Numbered from the stretch's first letter, positions 1 through 6,645 are shown. The stretch: 7,198 nt of DNA from Promethearchaeota archaeon (GCA_019057355.1 DXJM01000086.1:1-7198), one strand, 5' to 3'. The notes: a model not told the origin generated them from the letters alone. Numbers and translations are program-made.

Positions 1-165
1 TATTGTCGTCTAACCATATGAACCCAGCAGTTAGAAAAACTTTGCCAGCACAAAGACGTTGCTTTTATAAATAAACAAAAAAGAGAGTAATCTAAGCTAT
101 TTCTTAGCTTCAATTTTTGCGCTCGCTATTTTGCCAGTGAACCCTTCAGAACCTACTTGAGAAAT
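1..165. other. Short flank downstream of cofD, possible gene edge
   Basis: No gene can be assigned here. Two reading frames are open to the window edge. One on the plus strand ends at a TAA at 72-74 and would end in the peptide MNPAVRKTLPAQRRCFYK. One on the minus strand, from 64 toward 1, reads KQRLCAGKVFLTAGFIWLDD but follows a stop and has no ATG, GTG or TTG start. Either could be the edge of a neighbouring gene or chance, because the first 60 bases are less AT-rich than the rest. Just after the cofD stop, the same frame stays open for 22 codons to a TAG at 97-99. A hairpin lies at 94-110. Confidence 0.3.
70..110 (-). terminator. Hairpin plus T-tract, candidate terminator of the minus-strand operon
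   Basis: AAGCTA (94-99) and TAGCTT (105-110) form a perfect 6-bp inverted repeat with a 5-nt loop. Read on the minus strand, the hairpin is followed within about 10 nt by a T-rich run (TTTTTTGTTTATTTA, about 84-70). It sits 56 nt past the cofD stop, which suits the end of the five-gene unit. Read on the plus strand, the same hairpin is followed by CAATTTTT, so it could also stop a plus-strand gene entering from the left and act in both directions. Archaeal termination depends mainly on T-tracts, so the hairpin itself may be incidental. Confidence 0.4.
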
Positions 166-1101
166 TTAAATTTGAATATCAATGACAAATCGAGCTAAAT
201 TTTCTTTTTTAGTTTGGTTTATCATCATTGTATCAAAACAATAGGTTTTGATTCCCATTTTTTCCACCTTAGATTTTAGAATTCTATCCCTATCATCTAT
301 TATGAAATGTCCTAAAAAATCCCTGTAAAATCTCGCAACGCCAATACAAGATATATCTAAGTTAAAAAATTTCATTAATTGTCCTGCCGGACCTTTAACG
401 GCCATTCCATGAATTATCGGGCTTATTCCAATCACCTTGTTCTTGACATTTATTAAAGCCTCCCGAATTCCTTGAACCTGAAGGATGGTACCAATTGAAA
501 CGAGCGGATTTGATGGGCAAATAATAATTCTTTCAGCATTTTTAATAAGTTCTAACACTTTTTTTGTAGCTCTTGCCTTCCCGGTACCCCGAAATGTTAT
601 ATCAAGAATCTCCGGCTCGCAACATTCCTTAATGTAATACTCCTCGAAATGCATTGATTTTTTTGGAGTTTTAATATATGTTTCAAAAGGTTCATTGCAC
701 ATTGGAATTATTTCGGCATGAACACCTAATTTTTCTGAAATTCTTTTTGTTATTTCATCTTTTTTATATCCTTGCTTCCATAAGTCAGTTCGATAAATAT
801 GAATTGCTAAATCTTTATCTCCTGCATTAAACCATCCAGTGCTGTAAAACTTTTTTAAAATGCTCAGGCAATTAAAAGTTTCATCTTTAAATCCCCAACC
901 CTTTTCTTCATCAATACAGTCGGCTAAAGTATATGTTATTATATCCAGATCTGGACAAATTTTAAGACCAAATAATTCAATATCATCTCCCGTATTCACA
1001 ATTATTTTTAATAACTTTTGGTTGATAATACTTGCCAGTCCTTTAATGAATTTGGCTGCGCCAACTCCTCCTGCAAGCAATAAAAAAAATTTTTCAACCA
1101 T
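166..1101 (-). CDS. cofD: 2-phospho-L-lactate (phosphoenolpyruvate) transferase CofD, coenzyme F420 biosynthesis
   Basis: CofD transfers the phospho-acid moiety of a guanylylated donor (lactyl-2-diphospho-5'-guanosine in methanogens, the enolpyruvyl form in mycobacterial FbiA) to the deazaflavin Fo, giving F420-0 or dehydro-F420-0. It is a cytoplasmic, metal-dependent enzyme. The 311 residues match the family's usual length. Visible motifs in order are the N-terminal glycine loop LAGGVGAAKF (9-18), NTGDD (36-40), DIITYTLAD (53-61), GDKDLAIHIYRTDL (94-107), CPSNPLVSIGTIL (195-207) and SPIIHGMAVKGPAGQLM (227-243). The start is an ATG five residues before the first beta strand, as in relatives. 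No strong Shine-Dalgarno is visible, and the gene begins 22 nt after the stop of the F420 ligase, so co-transcription is likely. It is the last gene of the unit. Donor choice (lactate versus enolpyruvate) cannot be read from sequence alone. CofC, which makes the donor, is not in the window. Confidence 0.95.
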   Translation of the reverse strand: MVEKFFLLLAGGVGAAKFIKGLASIINQKLLKIIVNTGDDIELFGLKICPDLDIITYTLADCIDEEKGWGFKDETFNCLSILKKFYSTGWFNAGDKDLAIHIYRTDLWKQGYKKDEITKRISEKLGVHAEIIPMCNEPFETYIKTPKKSMHFEEYYIKECCEPEILDITFRGTGKARATKKVLELIKNAERIIICPSNPLVSIGTILQVQGIREALINVKNKVIGISPIIHGMAVKGPAGQLMKFFNLDISCIGVARFYRDFLGHFIIDDRDRILKSKVEKMGIKTYCFDTMMINQTKKENLARFVIDIQI

Positions 1102-1123
1102 ATTTCCGTAATTTATCGTTTAA

Positions 1124-2527
1124 TTATACCTTAAATATTATTTCTGACAATCCCTTTCGAGCTGGAAGTTTTTGTTCCTTTAAGGGATACCCTATTGTTA
1201 TAAAAGCCATGGGAATAAAATTTTCAGGTAGATTTAGGGTTTTTTTTACAATTTCTTTTGAGAAAAGAGGTGCAGAATACCAACATGCCGCTAAACCATT
1301 TACTTCTAATGCTAAAAGAAAATACATGATTGAAGCACTCACGCTTTGCACGCCTAAAATGAATTCATTCTCTGACCTCTCCTTATCGGAATAATTTTCT
1401 AAATCCCCTGTATCTGCACATGATAATATCAAGCATGGTGCTTGTAAAAATTGGACTCTCGTTTTGTTTATCTTGTTTTCTATGAACTCTTCATTCTTAA
1501 GGTCATTTCTCAAGTCATTTCTCAGCTTTTCATTTATTTTTTCTATTAATTCTAATCTCTTTTGGGGGTCATCTAAAAAAATATATCTCCATAATTGTGA
1601 ATTATGTGCACTAGGTGCCCATCTAGCGATATCAATACAATTCTCGATAATCCTTTTTTCGATTTCCTTGGAAATAAAGTCTAATTTATAGCTACGTCGT
1701 TTTTTGAGTAGATAAATAAAATTCTCGAGGAAATTTTTGTTTCTGAATAGGTCATCATCCTTATTTCTCAATATGGCATTAATTGATGCATTTTCTGTAA
1801 CATCAAATCCATATCCCCTTATTAAAACGATCGGAATTCCTTCATTGGCTTCACCCATTACTAATTGTGCTGCTGATGCCAAATTATCTGCTTGACCTAT
1901 TATCGTACTTTGTAATTCATGACCAAATAAATCAAAAGCTCCTCGCTTGTCTATAACAGGATGTATTCCTGAAATTCCTAATGCAACTCCTATTGCTCCT
2001 TCTCTAAAAGGTCTACCAAACGAATCTGTAATTATTATAGCTATTTCTTTATTTGTTGCCTTTTTAAGAGCATCACGAATTTTCTTGGCTTCTAAATCTG
2101 AATTTTCTGGGAGTAAACTAATAGTATCTTCTCCTTCTATATTTGATTTGTCTATCCCTGAGTTAGCACATATAAAACCTTGCTTGGTTTCTGTAATCAA
2201 GACATGTTCTGCTTTTATAACTTCTTTTGACTCATCTAATATTGCTTGAATGTGTTCGGGTGTTTTTGTAGATATGTTTTTACTCCTGGCTTTTTGGGCA
2301 ATTATATTAAAAATAGATAACGCCCTCCCACTCGGTTTGATCCCTTTTAAATTCCGTAACCTCCCTAAACTCTTAGATATTATGGTTTGAGCTATCAAGA
2401 GAATGTCCCCATTGTTTAAATCGATTTTATTAGAATTTAATGCCTGTAAAATAACCTTTGAAAGGTCCTCTCCTGGTTTTATCAGAGGCACTCCTTGAAG
2501 TCCGATAACCTCTATTTTATTTTGCAT
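1124..2527 (-). CDS. cofE: F420-0:gamma-glutamyl ligase fused to a nitroreductase-like domain (FbiB architecture)
   Basis: Two-domain protein of 467 residues; archaeal CofE alone is about 250. Residues 1 to about 255 are the GTP-dependent ligase that adds gamma-linked glutamates to F420-0. Motifs are AQTIISKSLGR (46-56), GFICANSGID (117-126), ITDSFGRPFREG (166-177), DKRGAFDLFGHEL (193-205) and ADNLASAAQLVMGEA (213-227). Residues about 275-467 form an FMN-type nitroreductase fold, opening with RRSY (277-280) and ARWAPSAHNSQLWRY (301-315) and ending with a CWYSAPLF...ITIGYP segment (415-447). The order and these segments resemble mycobacterial FbiB, whose C-terminal domain reduces dehydro-F420-0 and is needed for long glutamate tails. 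By analogy (inference), this organism may use the enolpyruvyl route. An SD-like AAAGGATCA supports the ATG. The gene is 39 nt after the preceding radical SAM gene and 22 nt before cofD. A 12-bp tandem duplication encodes RNDLRNDL (336-343). Confidence 0.93.
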   Translation of the reverse strand: MQNKIEVIGLQGVPLIKPGEDLSKVILQALNSNKIDLNNGDILLIAQTIISKSLGRLRNLKGIKPSGRALSIFNIIAQKARSKNISTKTPEHIQAILDESKEVIKAEHVLITETKQGFICANSGIDKSNIEGEDTISLLPENSDLEAKKIRDALKKATNKEIAIIITDSFGRPFREGAIGVALGISGIHPVIDKRGAFDLFGHELQSTIIGQADNLASAAQLVMGEANEGIPIVLIRGYGFDVTENASINAILRNKDDDLFRNKNFLENFIYLLKKRRSYKLDFISKEIEKRIIENCIDIARWAPSAHNSQLWRYIFLDDPQKRLELIEKINEKLRNDLRNDLKNEEFIENKINKTRVQFLQAPCLILSCADTGDLENYSDKERSENEFILGVQSVSASIMYFLLALEVNGLAACWYSAPLFSKEIVKKTLNLPENFIPMAFITIGYPLKEQKLPARKGLSEIIFKV

Positions 2528-2531
2528 TACG

Positions 2532-2540
2532 TGATCCTTT
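2532..2540 (-). promoter_or_regulatory. Shine-Dalgarno-like site of the F420 ligase gene
   Basis: On the minus strand AAAGGATCA stands just upstream of the ATG at 2525-2527, with CGTA between. It is the clearest ribosome binding site at the internal junctions of the unit and fixes the start of the fused CofE-nitroreductase protein. Confidence 0.5.
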
Positions 2541-2566
2541 TTTGTGATAATTAAAATTATTCTAAT

Positions 2567-3622
2567 TTATATATTTAAATATCCTTTCATATCTGAAGAC
2601 TTTGATTCAGTAATATCGTTATATTCTTTTGGAATGGCACAACAAGCAGAATAAAACTTGAAATTAATTTCAGGATTTACTTTTTTCAACCATTTTAACG
2701 TGGTTTTTGAAGGAATTTCAATTCGAGTAATACCTGCCTTAATCGCAAGCTTTTCTATGTCAATTCTAATATCTTCACGAGGTCTCATGCAACCTAATGA
2801 AATTTCAGTATCGGGAAAAATAAAACGAATTGTTGCAATAACCTTCGCAATATCCTCGGGAGTTGGTCTTTTAAATGGAATTTGCGTTCTTTTTGGTGGA
2901 ATTAATGCGATTAGGACAATCAAGGAAGGATTTATATTTTTTTCCTTGATGAATTTAATTGATTCTAATTCTTTATGGAGTTCTCCATGATACAAGCCAA
3001 TACATATATGAGGAACAATGTTTAAATTATATTTCTTTAATAAATCAACTGCTCGTTCATAATCACTTAGATTCTTATCTAAATGGTAAATATCTCTCAC
3101 AATCTCTTCATCCATATTTATATCAAAAGATATTACATCAACATTAGCTTCAGCTAATTTTTTAGCAGTGGTTTCATTTAATAAACCAGTATGGGTGTTA
3201 ATAATCAAACTTGTCTTCGTCTTTACTTCTTTAATAGTATCTAAATAATTTATTAATGGAACTGAGCCATCTGAATCACATCCTCCAGAAAGTAAAGCTC
3301 CCGTACCGCCATTTTTTGATAGTTCTAATAGGAAATCTCTTAGTTCTTTATTATTTAATACGCGTTTCATTCCCTTCAAATACTTTTTATCACAATGAGC
3401 ACAATTTAAGGAACATTCGTTTCCCGTAATACTTATGGCCGGAAACCTCTTATTTGGTATGTAAATTTTTAAGATATTTTGAAAATTTCTGAGCTTAATT
3501 TCATTAGCAAGGTGTAAAAATGGTTTTAACTTATTTTTATTTAGTTTAAGAAAGGTTTCATATTCAGCCCAACCTGCTTTACCTTCTTTTATATCCTGCA
3601 ATAATTGCCCGATATTATTCAT
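2567..3622 (-). CDS. Radical SAM protein B, biotin-synthase-like; probable component of LipS1/LipS2 lipoyl synthase
   Basis: A 351-residue radical SAM protein. The cluster motif is CSLNCAHC (C70, C74, C77; CxxxCxxC), preceded by ISITGNE and followed by a basic KKYLKGMKR stretch. A GG-containing loop, LSGGCDSDG (112-119), fits SAM amine binding. Further cysteines that could bind a second cluster are C115, C207 (PHICIGL), C288 (LGCMRPRED) and the C327-C328 pair near the C terminus. The family has long been annotated as uncharacterised or biotin-synthase-related. Archaeal LipS1 and LipS2 are pairs of such proteins, each with two [4Fe-4S] clusters, that insert sulfur at C8 (LipS2) then C6 (LipS1) of a protein-bound octanoyl chain. 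The position directly after a lipoate ligase, with its ATG inside the ligase stop region (8-nt overlap), strongly suggests this role. I cannot say which of the two it is. A different radical SAM reaction is possible. Confidence 0.75.
   Translation of the reverse strand: MNNIGQLLQDIKEGKAGWAEYETFLKLNKNKLKPFLHLANEIKLRNFQNILKIYIPNKRFPAISITGNECSLNCAHCDKKYLKGMKRVLNNKELRDFLLELSKNGGTGALLSGGCDSDGSVPLINYLDTIKEVKTKTSLIINTHTGLLNETTAKKLAEANVDVISFDINMDEEIVRDIYHLDKNLSDYERAVDLLKKYNLNIVPHICIGLYHGELHKELESIKFIKEKNINPSLIVLIALIPPKRTQIPFKRPTPEDIAKVIATIRFIFPDTEISLGCMRPREDIRIDIEKLAIKAGITRIEIPSKTTLKWLKKVNPEINFKFYSACCAIPKEYNDITESKSSDMKGYLNI
3615..3622 (-). other. Overlapping stop/start junction (ATGAATAA)
   Basis: The ATG of radical SAM protein B lies 3 nt upstream of the TAA of the lipoate ligase, giving an 8-nt overlap in a different frame. 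No separate ribosome binding site is visible, so translational coupling of the two proteins is likely. Confidence 0.75.
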
Positions 3623-4403
3623 ATTTTCTTAACCATTTATCATCTGAATATCTTTTCTTGATTATATCTCTTGCTGATTGTAATTCATAGTCAGAAAAGG
3701 AACTTTCACTCAACTTAATTTTCAAGATTTTTTCAAATCCTTTTATTAAAGCTCCTAAAAATCGTTCTTCGTTATAATTCGCTATGAATTCTTTGATTCC
3801 TATACATTTAGCACGTACGGAACTTACCATGCGTGATTTGCTAACTCCGTGAGGTGCTTTTAAGACCGAATACATGAGATCGGGATCAAGCTCTAATAAT
3901 ATAGTTCCATGTTGAAGAAGATGTCCTTTTTTTCTAATTTGCGCATTTCCTGATATTTTTTTCCCTTTTAAAAACAATGCGGGGCAATGAATAACCCCCT
4001 TTTCTGGTTCTAATCCATATAGAGCCAAACCTTCTATAATTCCTTGAGTAATGATTTCAAATTGCTCCAAAACCTTTACAGCATTCAAGTTTTCCAAAAA
4101 GGCTAAAGGGCATGCTAATGAATAAGTAATTTCCCTTTCCTTGTCATGAAATACTGCACCTCCTCCTGTAATGCGTCTCACGATATTGAATCCTTTTTCC
4201 TTAACACTTTCAACATCCACTTCATCTGATAAACTCTGATTTCTGCCAATATTTATTGTTGATGGATTCCATTTAAAAAAGCGTATAGTGCTTGGGGATT
4301 TTTTTTCTATTACTGCTTTTAAAATGGCCTCATCTAATGCCATATTCCAATAACCATTTCTAATTTCGAGGGGTAATAATCTCCAATGTTCTATTGTAAG
4401 CAC
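3615..4403 (-). CDS. lplA: LplA-type lipoate/octanoate-protein ligase, catalytic domain only
   Basis: Member of the biotin/lipoate A/B ligase family (262 aa) that activates lipoate or octanoate with ATP and attaches it to a lysine of a carrier domain such as GcvH or E2. Visible features are the N-terminal YWNMALDEAI (18-27), WNPSTINIGRNQ (45-56), the acyl/ATP loop RRITGGGAVFHD (76-87), the lysine motif GKKISGNAQ (147-155, likely catalytic K149) and LLQHGTILL (162-170). The TGGGAVFHD form favours LplA over octanoyltransferase LipM (TGGRGVLHD). Length and the C-terminal RYSDDKW ending resemble Thermoplasma LplA, which lacks the accessory domain and works with separate LplB; no LplB is visible here. 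The residues before the lysine motif are HCPALF, with C140, where many ligases have ND. An acyl-thioester mechanism as in LipM is therefore a minor alternative. The start is a GTG, 8 nt after the upstream stop. The flanking radical SAM genes point to the LipS-type pathway. Confidence 0.82.
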   Translation of the reverse strand: MLTIEHWRLLPLEIRNGYWNMALDEAILKAVIEKKSPSTIRFFKWNPSTINIGRNQSLSDEVDVESVKEKGFNIVRRITGGGAVFHDKEREITYSLACPLAFLENLNAVKVLEQFEIITQGIIEGLALYGLEPEKGVIHCPALFLKGKKISGNAQIRKKGHLLQHGTILLELDPDLMYSVLKAPHGVSKSRMVSSVRAKCIGIKEFIANYNEERFLGALIKGFEKILKIKLSESSFSDYELQSARDIIKKRYSDDKWLRKYE

Positions 4404-4411
4404 CTTAGTTT

Positions 4412-5413
4412 TTAATCTGCAAAATTTACTAATAATTTGAAAATTTCCTCTTTTTCTCTGGTTATTAAATTTCTGGGATAATTGTATATGGGTCCAGAGG
4501 GTCGAGAAGTATAATATGGGCGATTACATCCCGGACATCCTGAGGTAATGAAAGGATTGCTCATTTCAACATAATTTCTCAATGCCACTTTAGAAATGTC
4601 AAATTTGAGTAACTTTCCTGTTTTATCAAAATGAAAGTCGTGATAGGTTTTGATATTATTGACAATTAAATATCGACCTAACTGTATCTTTCTAAAATCA
4701 AGAATGGGGGGTTGCTTCATGTTTTCAAATTTTGTTCCCTTTATCGGTGTAAATGCAAATAGAGACACCGTTATTGACATGTCATGGAGGTCTTGTATTC
4801 TCTCTAATAATTCTTCATGGGATTCCCCAAATCCGACAATAAGATGAGTGCTTACAAAACCCTTCGAAAATACGTCCAATGCGTCTTTCAAGCACTTATA
4901 ATGAATCTCCCATTTATATGGACCATTAACATCTTTTCCTTTAACTTTATTAAAAATTTCAGGAGTGGCACCATCCAAGGAGATTCCTATTGTATTTATT
5001 CCTACGGCTTTTAGTTCTTTCATTTTCTCCTTCGTTAAGGGAGGGATTGCCGTTGAAATTGGATTTTTAAAAACCCCTCGTATTTTACTAGTAATCTCAA
5101 CAATATCTCGAAAATTTTCAGGATAATTTAAGGTCTGAACACATGCTCTCTGAAATTGTTGTTCGATAGGCATATTTTTCAATCTGCTAAGGACCTCCTT
5201 CAAGGGAAAAACAGGCCAAGTCACCCTTGAAAGTTTTTCTGTAGAACTATCAGAACCTCTTGCTTGGGGGCAAAATCCACAGTTCGCGAAACAATGTCCC
5301 TCTTTATAAGTCATTAAATAACAAGTTGTGGGCATATCTTTTAGTATTATCGAGGTAGTAAGTTTTAAAACTGATGCACTACCAATGGAAACGCGAATTT
5401 TTTCGATAACCAT
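4412..5413 (-). CDS. Radical SAM protein A, biotin-synthase-related; probable component of LipS1/LipS2 lipoyl synthase
   Basis: A radical SAM protein of 333-334 residues and first gene of the unit (residue numbers count from the GTG). The cluster motif is CFANCGFC (C42, C46, C49; CxxxCxxC) followed by PQARGS, as in biotin-synthase-related proteins. Further motifs are ACVQT (91-95), ISLDGA (145-150), LIVGFGES (192-199) and FTPIKGT (222-228). Near the C terminus SGCPGCNRPYY (292-302) carries C294 and C297, followed by an SRPSGPIYNYPR segment. With C32 or C92 these could bind an auxiliary [4Fe-4S] cluster that donates sulfur. True BioB is unlikely because no other biotin gene is present and the next gene is a lipoate ligase 8 nt downstream. 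LipS1/LipS2 of Thermococcus were likewise first annotated as biotin synthases. Which partner this is cannot be settled here. GTG (5416) and ATG (5413) starts are adjacent; AGGA at 5421-5424 lies 7 nt before the ATG, so I prefer ATG. Confidence 0.78.
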   Translation of the reverse strand: MVIEKIRVSIGSASVLKLTTSIILKDMPTTCYLMTYKEGHCFANCGFCPQARGSDSSTEKLSRVTWPVFPLKEVLSRLKNMPIEQQFQRACVQTLNYPENFRDIVEITSKIRGVFKNPISTAIPPLTKEKMKELKAVGINTIGISLDGATPEIFNKVKGKDVNGPYKWEIHYKCLKDALDVFSKGFVSTHLIVGFGESHEELLERIQDLHDMSITVSLFAFTPIKGTKFENMKQPPILDFRKIQLGRYLIVNNIKTYHDFHFDKTGKLLKFDISKVALRNYVEMSNPFITSGCPGCNRPYYTSRPSGPIYNYPRNLITREKEEIFKLLVNFAD

Positions 5414-5473
5414 CACTAGTTCCTAGATTTCAATTAAGATAAGTTTTTTTCTTACATTTCATAAAATAAAGAT
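5414..5473. promoter_or_regulatory. Divergent promoter region between lipoyl/F420 operon and glycosyltransferase
   Basis: Less than 60 bp serves both directions. On the minus strand TTTATTTTAT (5470-5461) is a TATA-like box. A start about 25 nt downstream would fall near 5440 and leave a short leader containing AGGA (5424-5421). For the plus gene, the AT-rich TTCAATTAAGAT (5429-5440) is the best TATA candidate. It would give a start near 5462 and an almost leaderless mRNA, since no good Shine-Dalgarno precedes the ATG at 5474. The boxes are inferred from archaeal spacing rules. Confidence 0.45.
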
Positions 5474-6571
5474 ATGAATATCATCTTTGTCTTTGTTTTT
5501 GAACTTTACAAAAGATTTACTAAAATAAAAAATATTGGAGGTATTGAAACAAATACCATTGATATAATCAAAGAATTACAGTTAAAAGGACATAATATCT
5601 GGATACCAGAAAATGAACCTAAGGAACCTGAATGGGTTAAAAACGGCGATGTCGATATCATTGCAGCATCTACCTTCGATCCCTTAACTTATTTTAAGGT
5701 TTCAAAATATAAAAAACGATTTAAAAAAACTGCTGCTGTTGTGAAGCACGCACACACGACTCTTGAGGACATGGTAGGGAATATCTTCCCTGATAAACCA
5801 TTCTTTAATAAAATATTAGAATTATGGTTGAGAGTTCAGTATGGTCCTGCTCATTTACTCATTACTCCAAGTAATTACTCTAAGCAATGCTTGTTAAGGA
5901 TGCAAAGATCAATGACGTATCCTATTCATGTGGTTAGTAATGGCATACGCCTGGAAAAATTCAGAGAAGAAATTGATTTAGGAACTAATTTTAGAAATTT
6001 TTTGAAAGAGAATTATGAAATTCCATTTGATGCAACTATCATTATTAATGTAGGACTAAGCTGGAAAAAAAAAGGTGTCGATACTTTTAGCAAAATAGCT
6101 AAAGCCCTACCAAATTACTATTTCATTTGGGTAGGTCCAATCAATAAAAATCCAGACATTGATGAGGCATTAAAATTGAAGAATGTTATATTTACAGGAT
6201 TCTATGATGATATACGAGAGCCATATTACGGAGCAGATTTATTTTTAAATACATCAAGAGTAGAAAATCAAGGCATACCTCTAATAGAAGCGGCGGTATG
6301 CGGACTTCCAATTATTGCAATGAATTTACCCGCTTATGATTGGGTCGAACATGATATAAGTTGCTATAAAGCTGAAAAAATTGAAGATTTCATCGACGGT
6401 ATCCAGAAAATTGTTAATAATAAAGAATTCAGAAATAAAATTACCAATAATGCTCAAAAGAAAGCAATTGAGCTTCATGATTTCAATAAAATAGGTAAAA
6501 AAGTTGAGGATCTATATATAAGAGCACTAAAGCTTAAAAAAGCGAAAGACAAAATACTTAGATCAAGGTAA
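5474..6571 (+). CDS. Family 4-type (GT-B) glycosyltransferase
   Basis: A 365-residue GT-B enzyme likely to transfer a sugar from a nucleotide-sugar donor. The N-terminal Rossmann half has MNIIFVFVF, the acceptor-side IGGIET (21-26) and VVKHAHTTLED (89-99). PSNYSK (132-137) and VVSNGIRLEKF (153-163) lead into the C-terminal half, with LSWKKKGVDTF (195-205), VGPINKN (210-216), FTGFYDDI (230-237) and the donor-binding E-x7-E pair E264/E272 in VENQGIPLIEAAVCGLPII. The length is normal for the family. No signal peptide or transmembrane helix is visible, so it is cytoplasmic or peripheral at the membrane; the lysine-rich tail (350-365) could favour membrane contact. The KHAHTT...TPSNYSK pattern occurs in lipid-glycosylating and surface-glycan GT4 enzymes, but the acceptor cannot be named. 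It is divergent from the lipoyl/F420 unit and shows no functional link to it. Confidence 0.88.
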   Translation: MNIIFVFVFELYKRFTKIKNIGGIETNTIDIIKELQLKGHNIWIPENEPKEPEWVKNGDVDIIAASTFDPLTYFKVSKYKKRFKKTAAVVKHAHTTLEDMVGNIFPDKPFFNKILELWLRVQYGPAHLLITPSNYSKQCLLRMQRSMTYPIHVVSNGIRLEKFREEIDLGTNFRNFLKENYEIPFDATIIINVGLSWKKKGVDTFSKIAKALPNYYFIWVGPINKNPDIDEALKLKNVIFTGFYDDIREPYYGADLFLNTSRVENQGIPLIEAAVCGLPIIAMNLPAYDWVEHDISCYKAEKIEDFIDGIQKIVNNKEFRNKITNNAQKKAIELHDFNKIGKKVEDLYIRALKLKKAKDKILRSR

Positions 6572-6612
6572 TCAAGTTGTGGCAATGCCATTATTCAATT
6601 ATAATGTCTTTC

Positions 6613-6645
6613 ATTGTAAAATCCAATAACAATTTTTATTTTTTT
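6613..6645 (+). terminator. T-rich terminator candidate after the glycosyltransferase
   Basis: ATTGT (6613-6617) and ACAAT (6629-6633) form a weak 5-bp stem. A run of T broken by one A (TTTTTATTTTTTT, 6633-6645) follows directly. It lies 42 nt past the glycosyltransferase stop. T-runs of this kind terminate archaeal transcription; the stem is too weak to weigh much. A small TGGC-AAT-GCCA dyad (6580-6590) lies nearer the stop codon. Confidence 0.45.

Noticed and set aside
1..74. Partial gene at the left edge
   Set aside because: Both strands are open for only about 20 codons, the minus frame lacks a start and neither peptide is recognised, so it is too short to call as a CDS.
860..1111. Open reading frame on the plus strand inside cofD
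   Set aside because: It is antisense to the well-supported CofD N-terminal motifs and shows no recognisable protein features.
1947..2249. 100-codon plus-strand frame inside the F420 ligase gene
   Set aside because: It lies opposite the conserved CofE motifs, and its serine/isoleucine-rich translation looks like an antisense artefact.
3615..4403. Octanoyltransferase LipM or LipB
   Set aside because: The TGGGAVFHD loop and GKKISGNAQ motif fit LplA better. C140 keeps a LipM-like mechanism only as a minor possibility.
4412..5416. True biotin synthase BioB
   Set aside because: No biotin pathway gene is nearby, the C-terminal CPGCNRPYY motif is not a BioB hallmark as I know it, and the next gene is a lipoate ligase.
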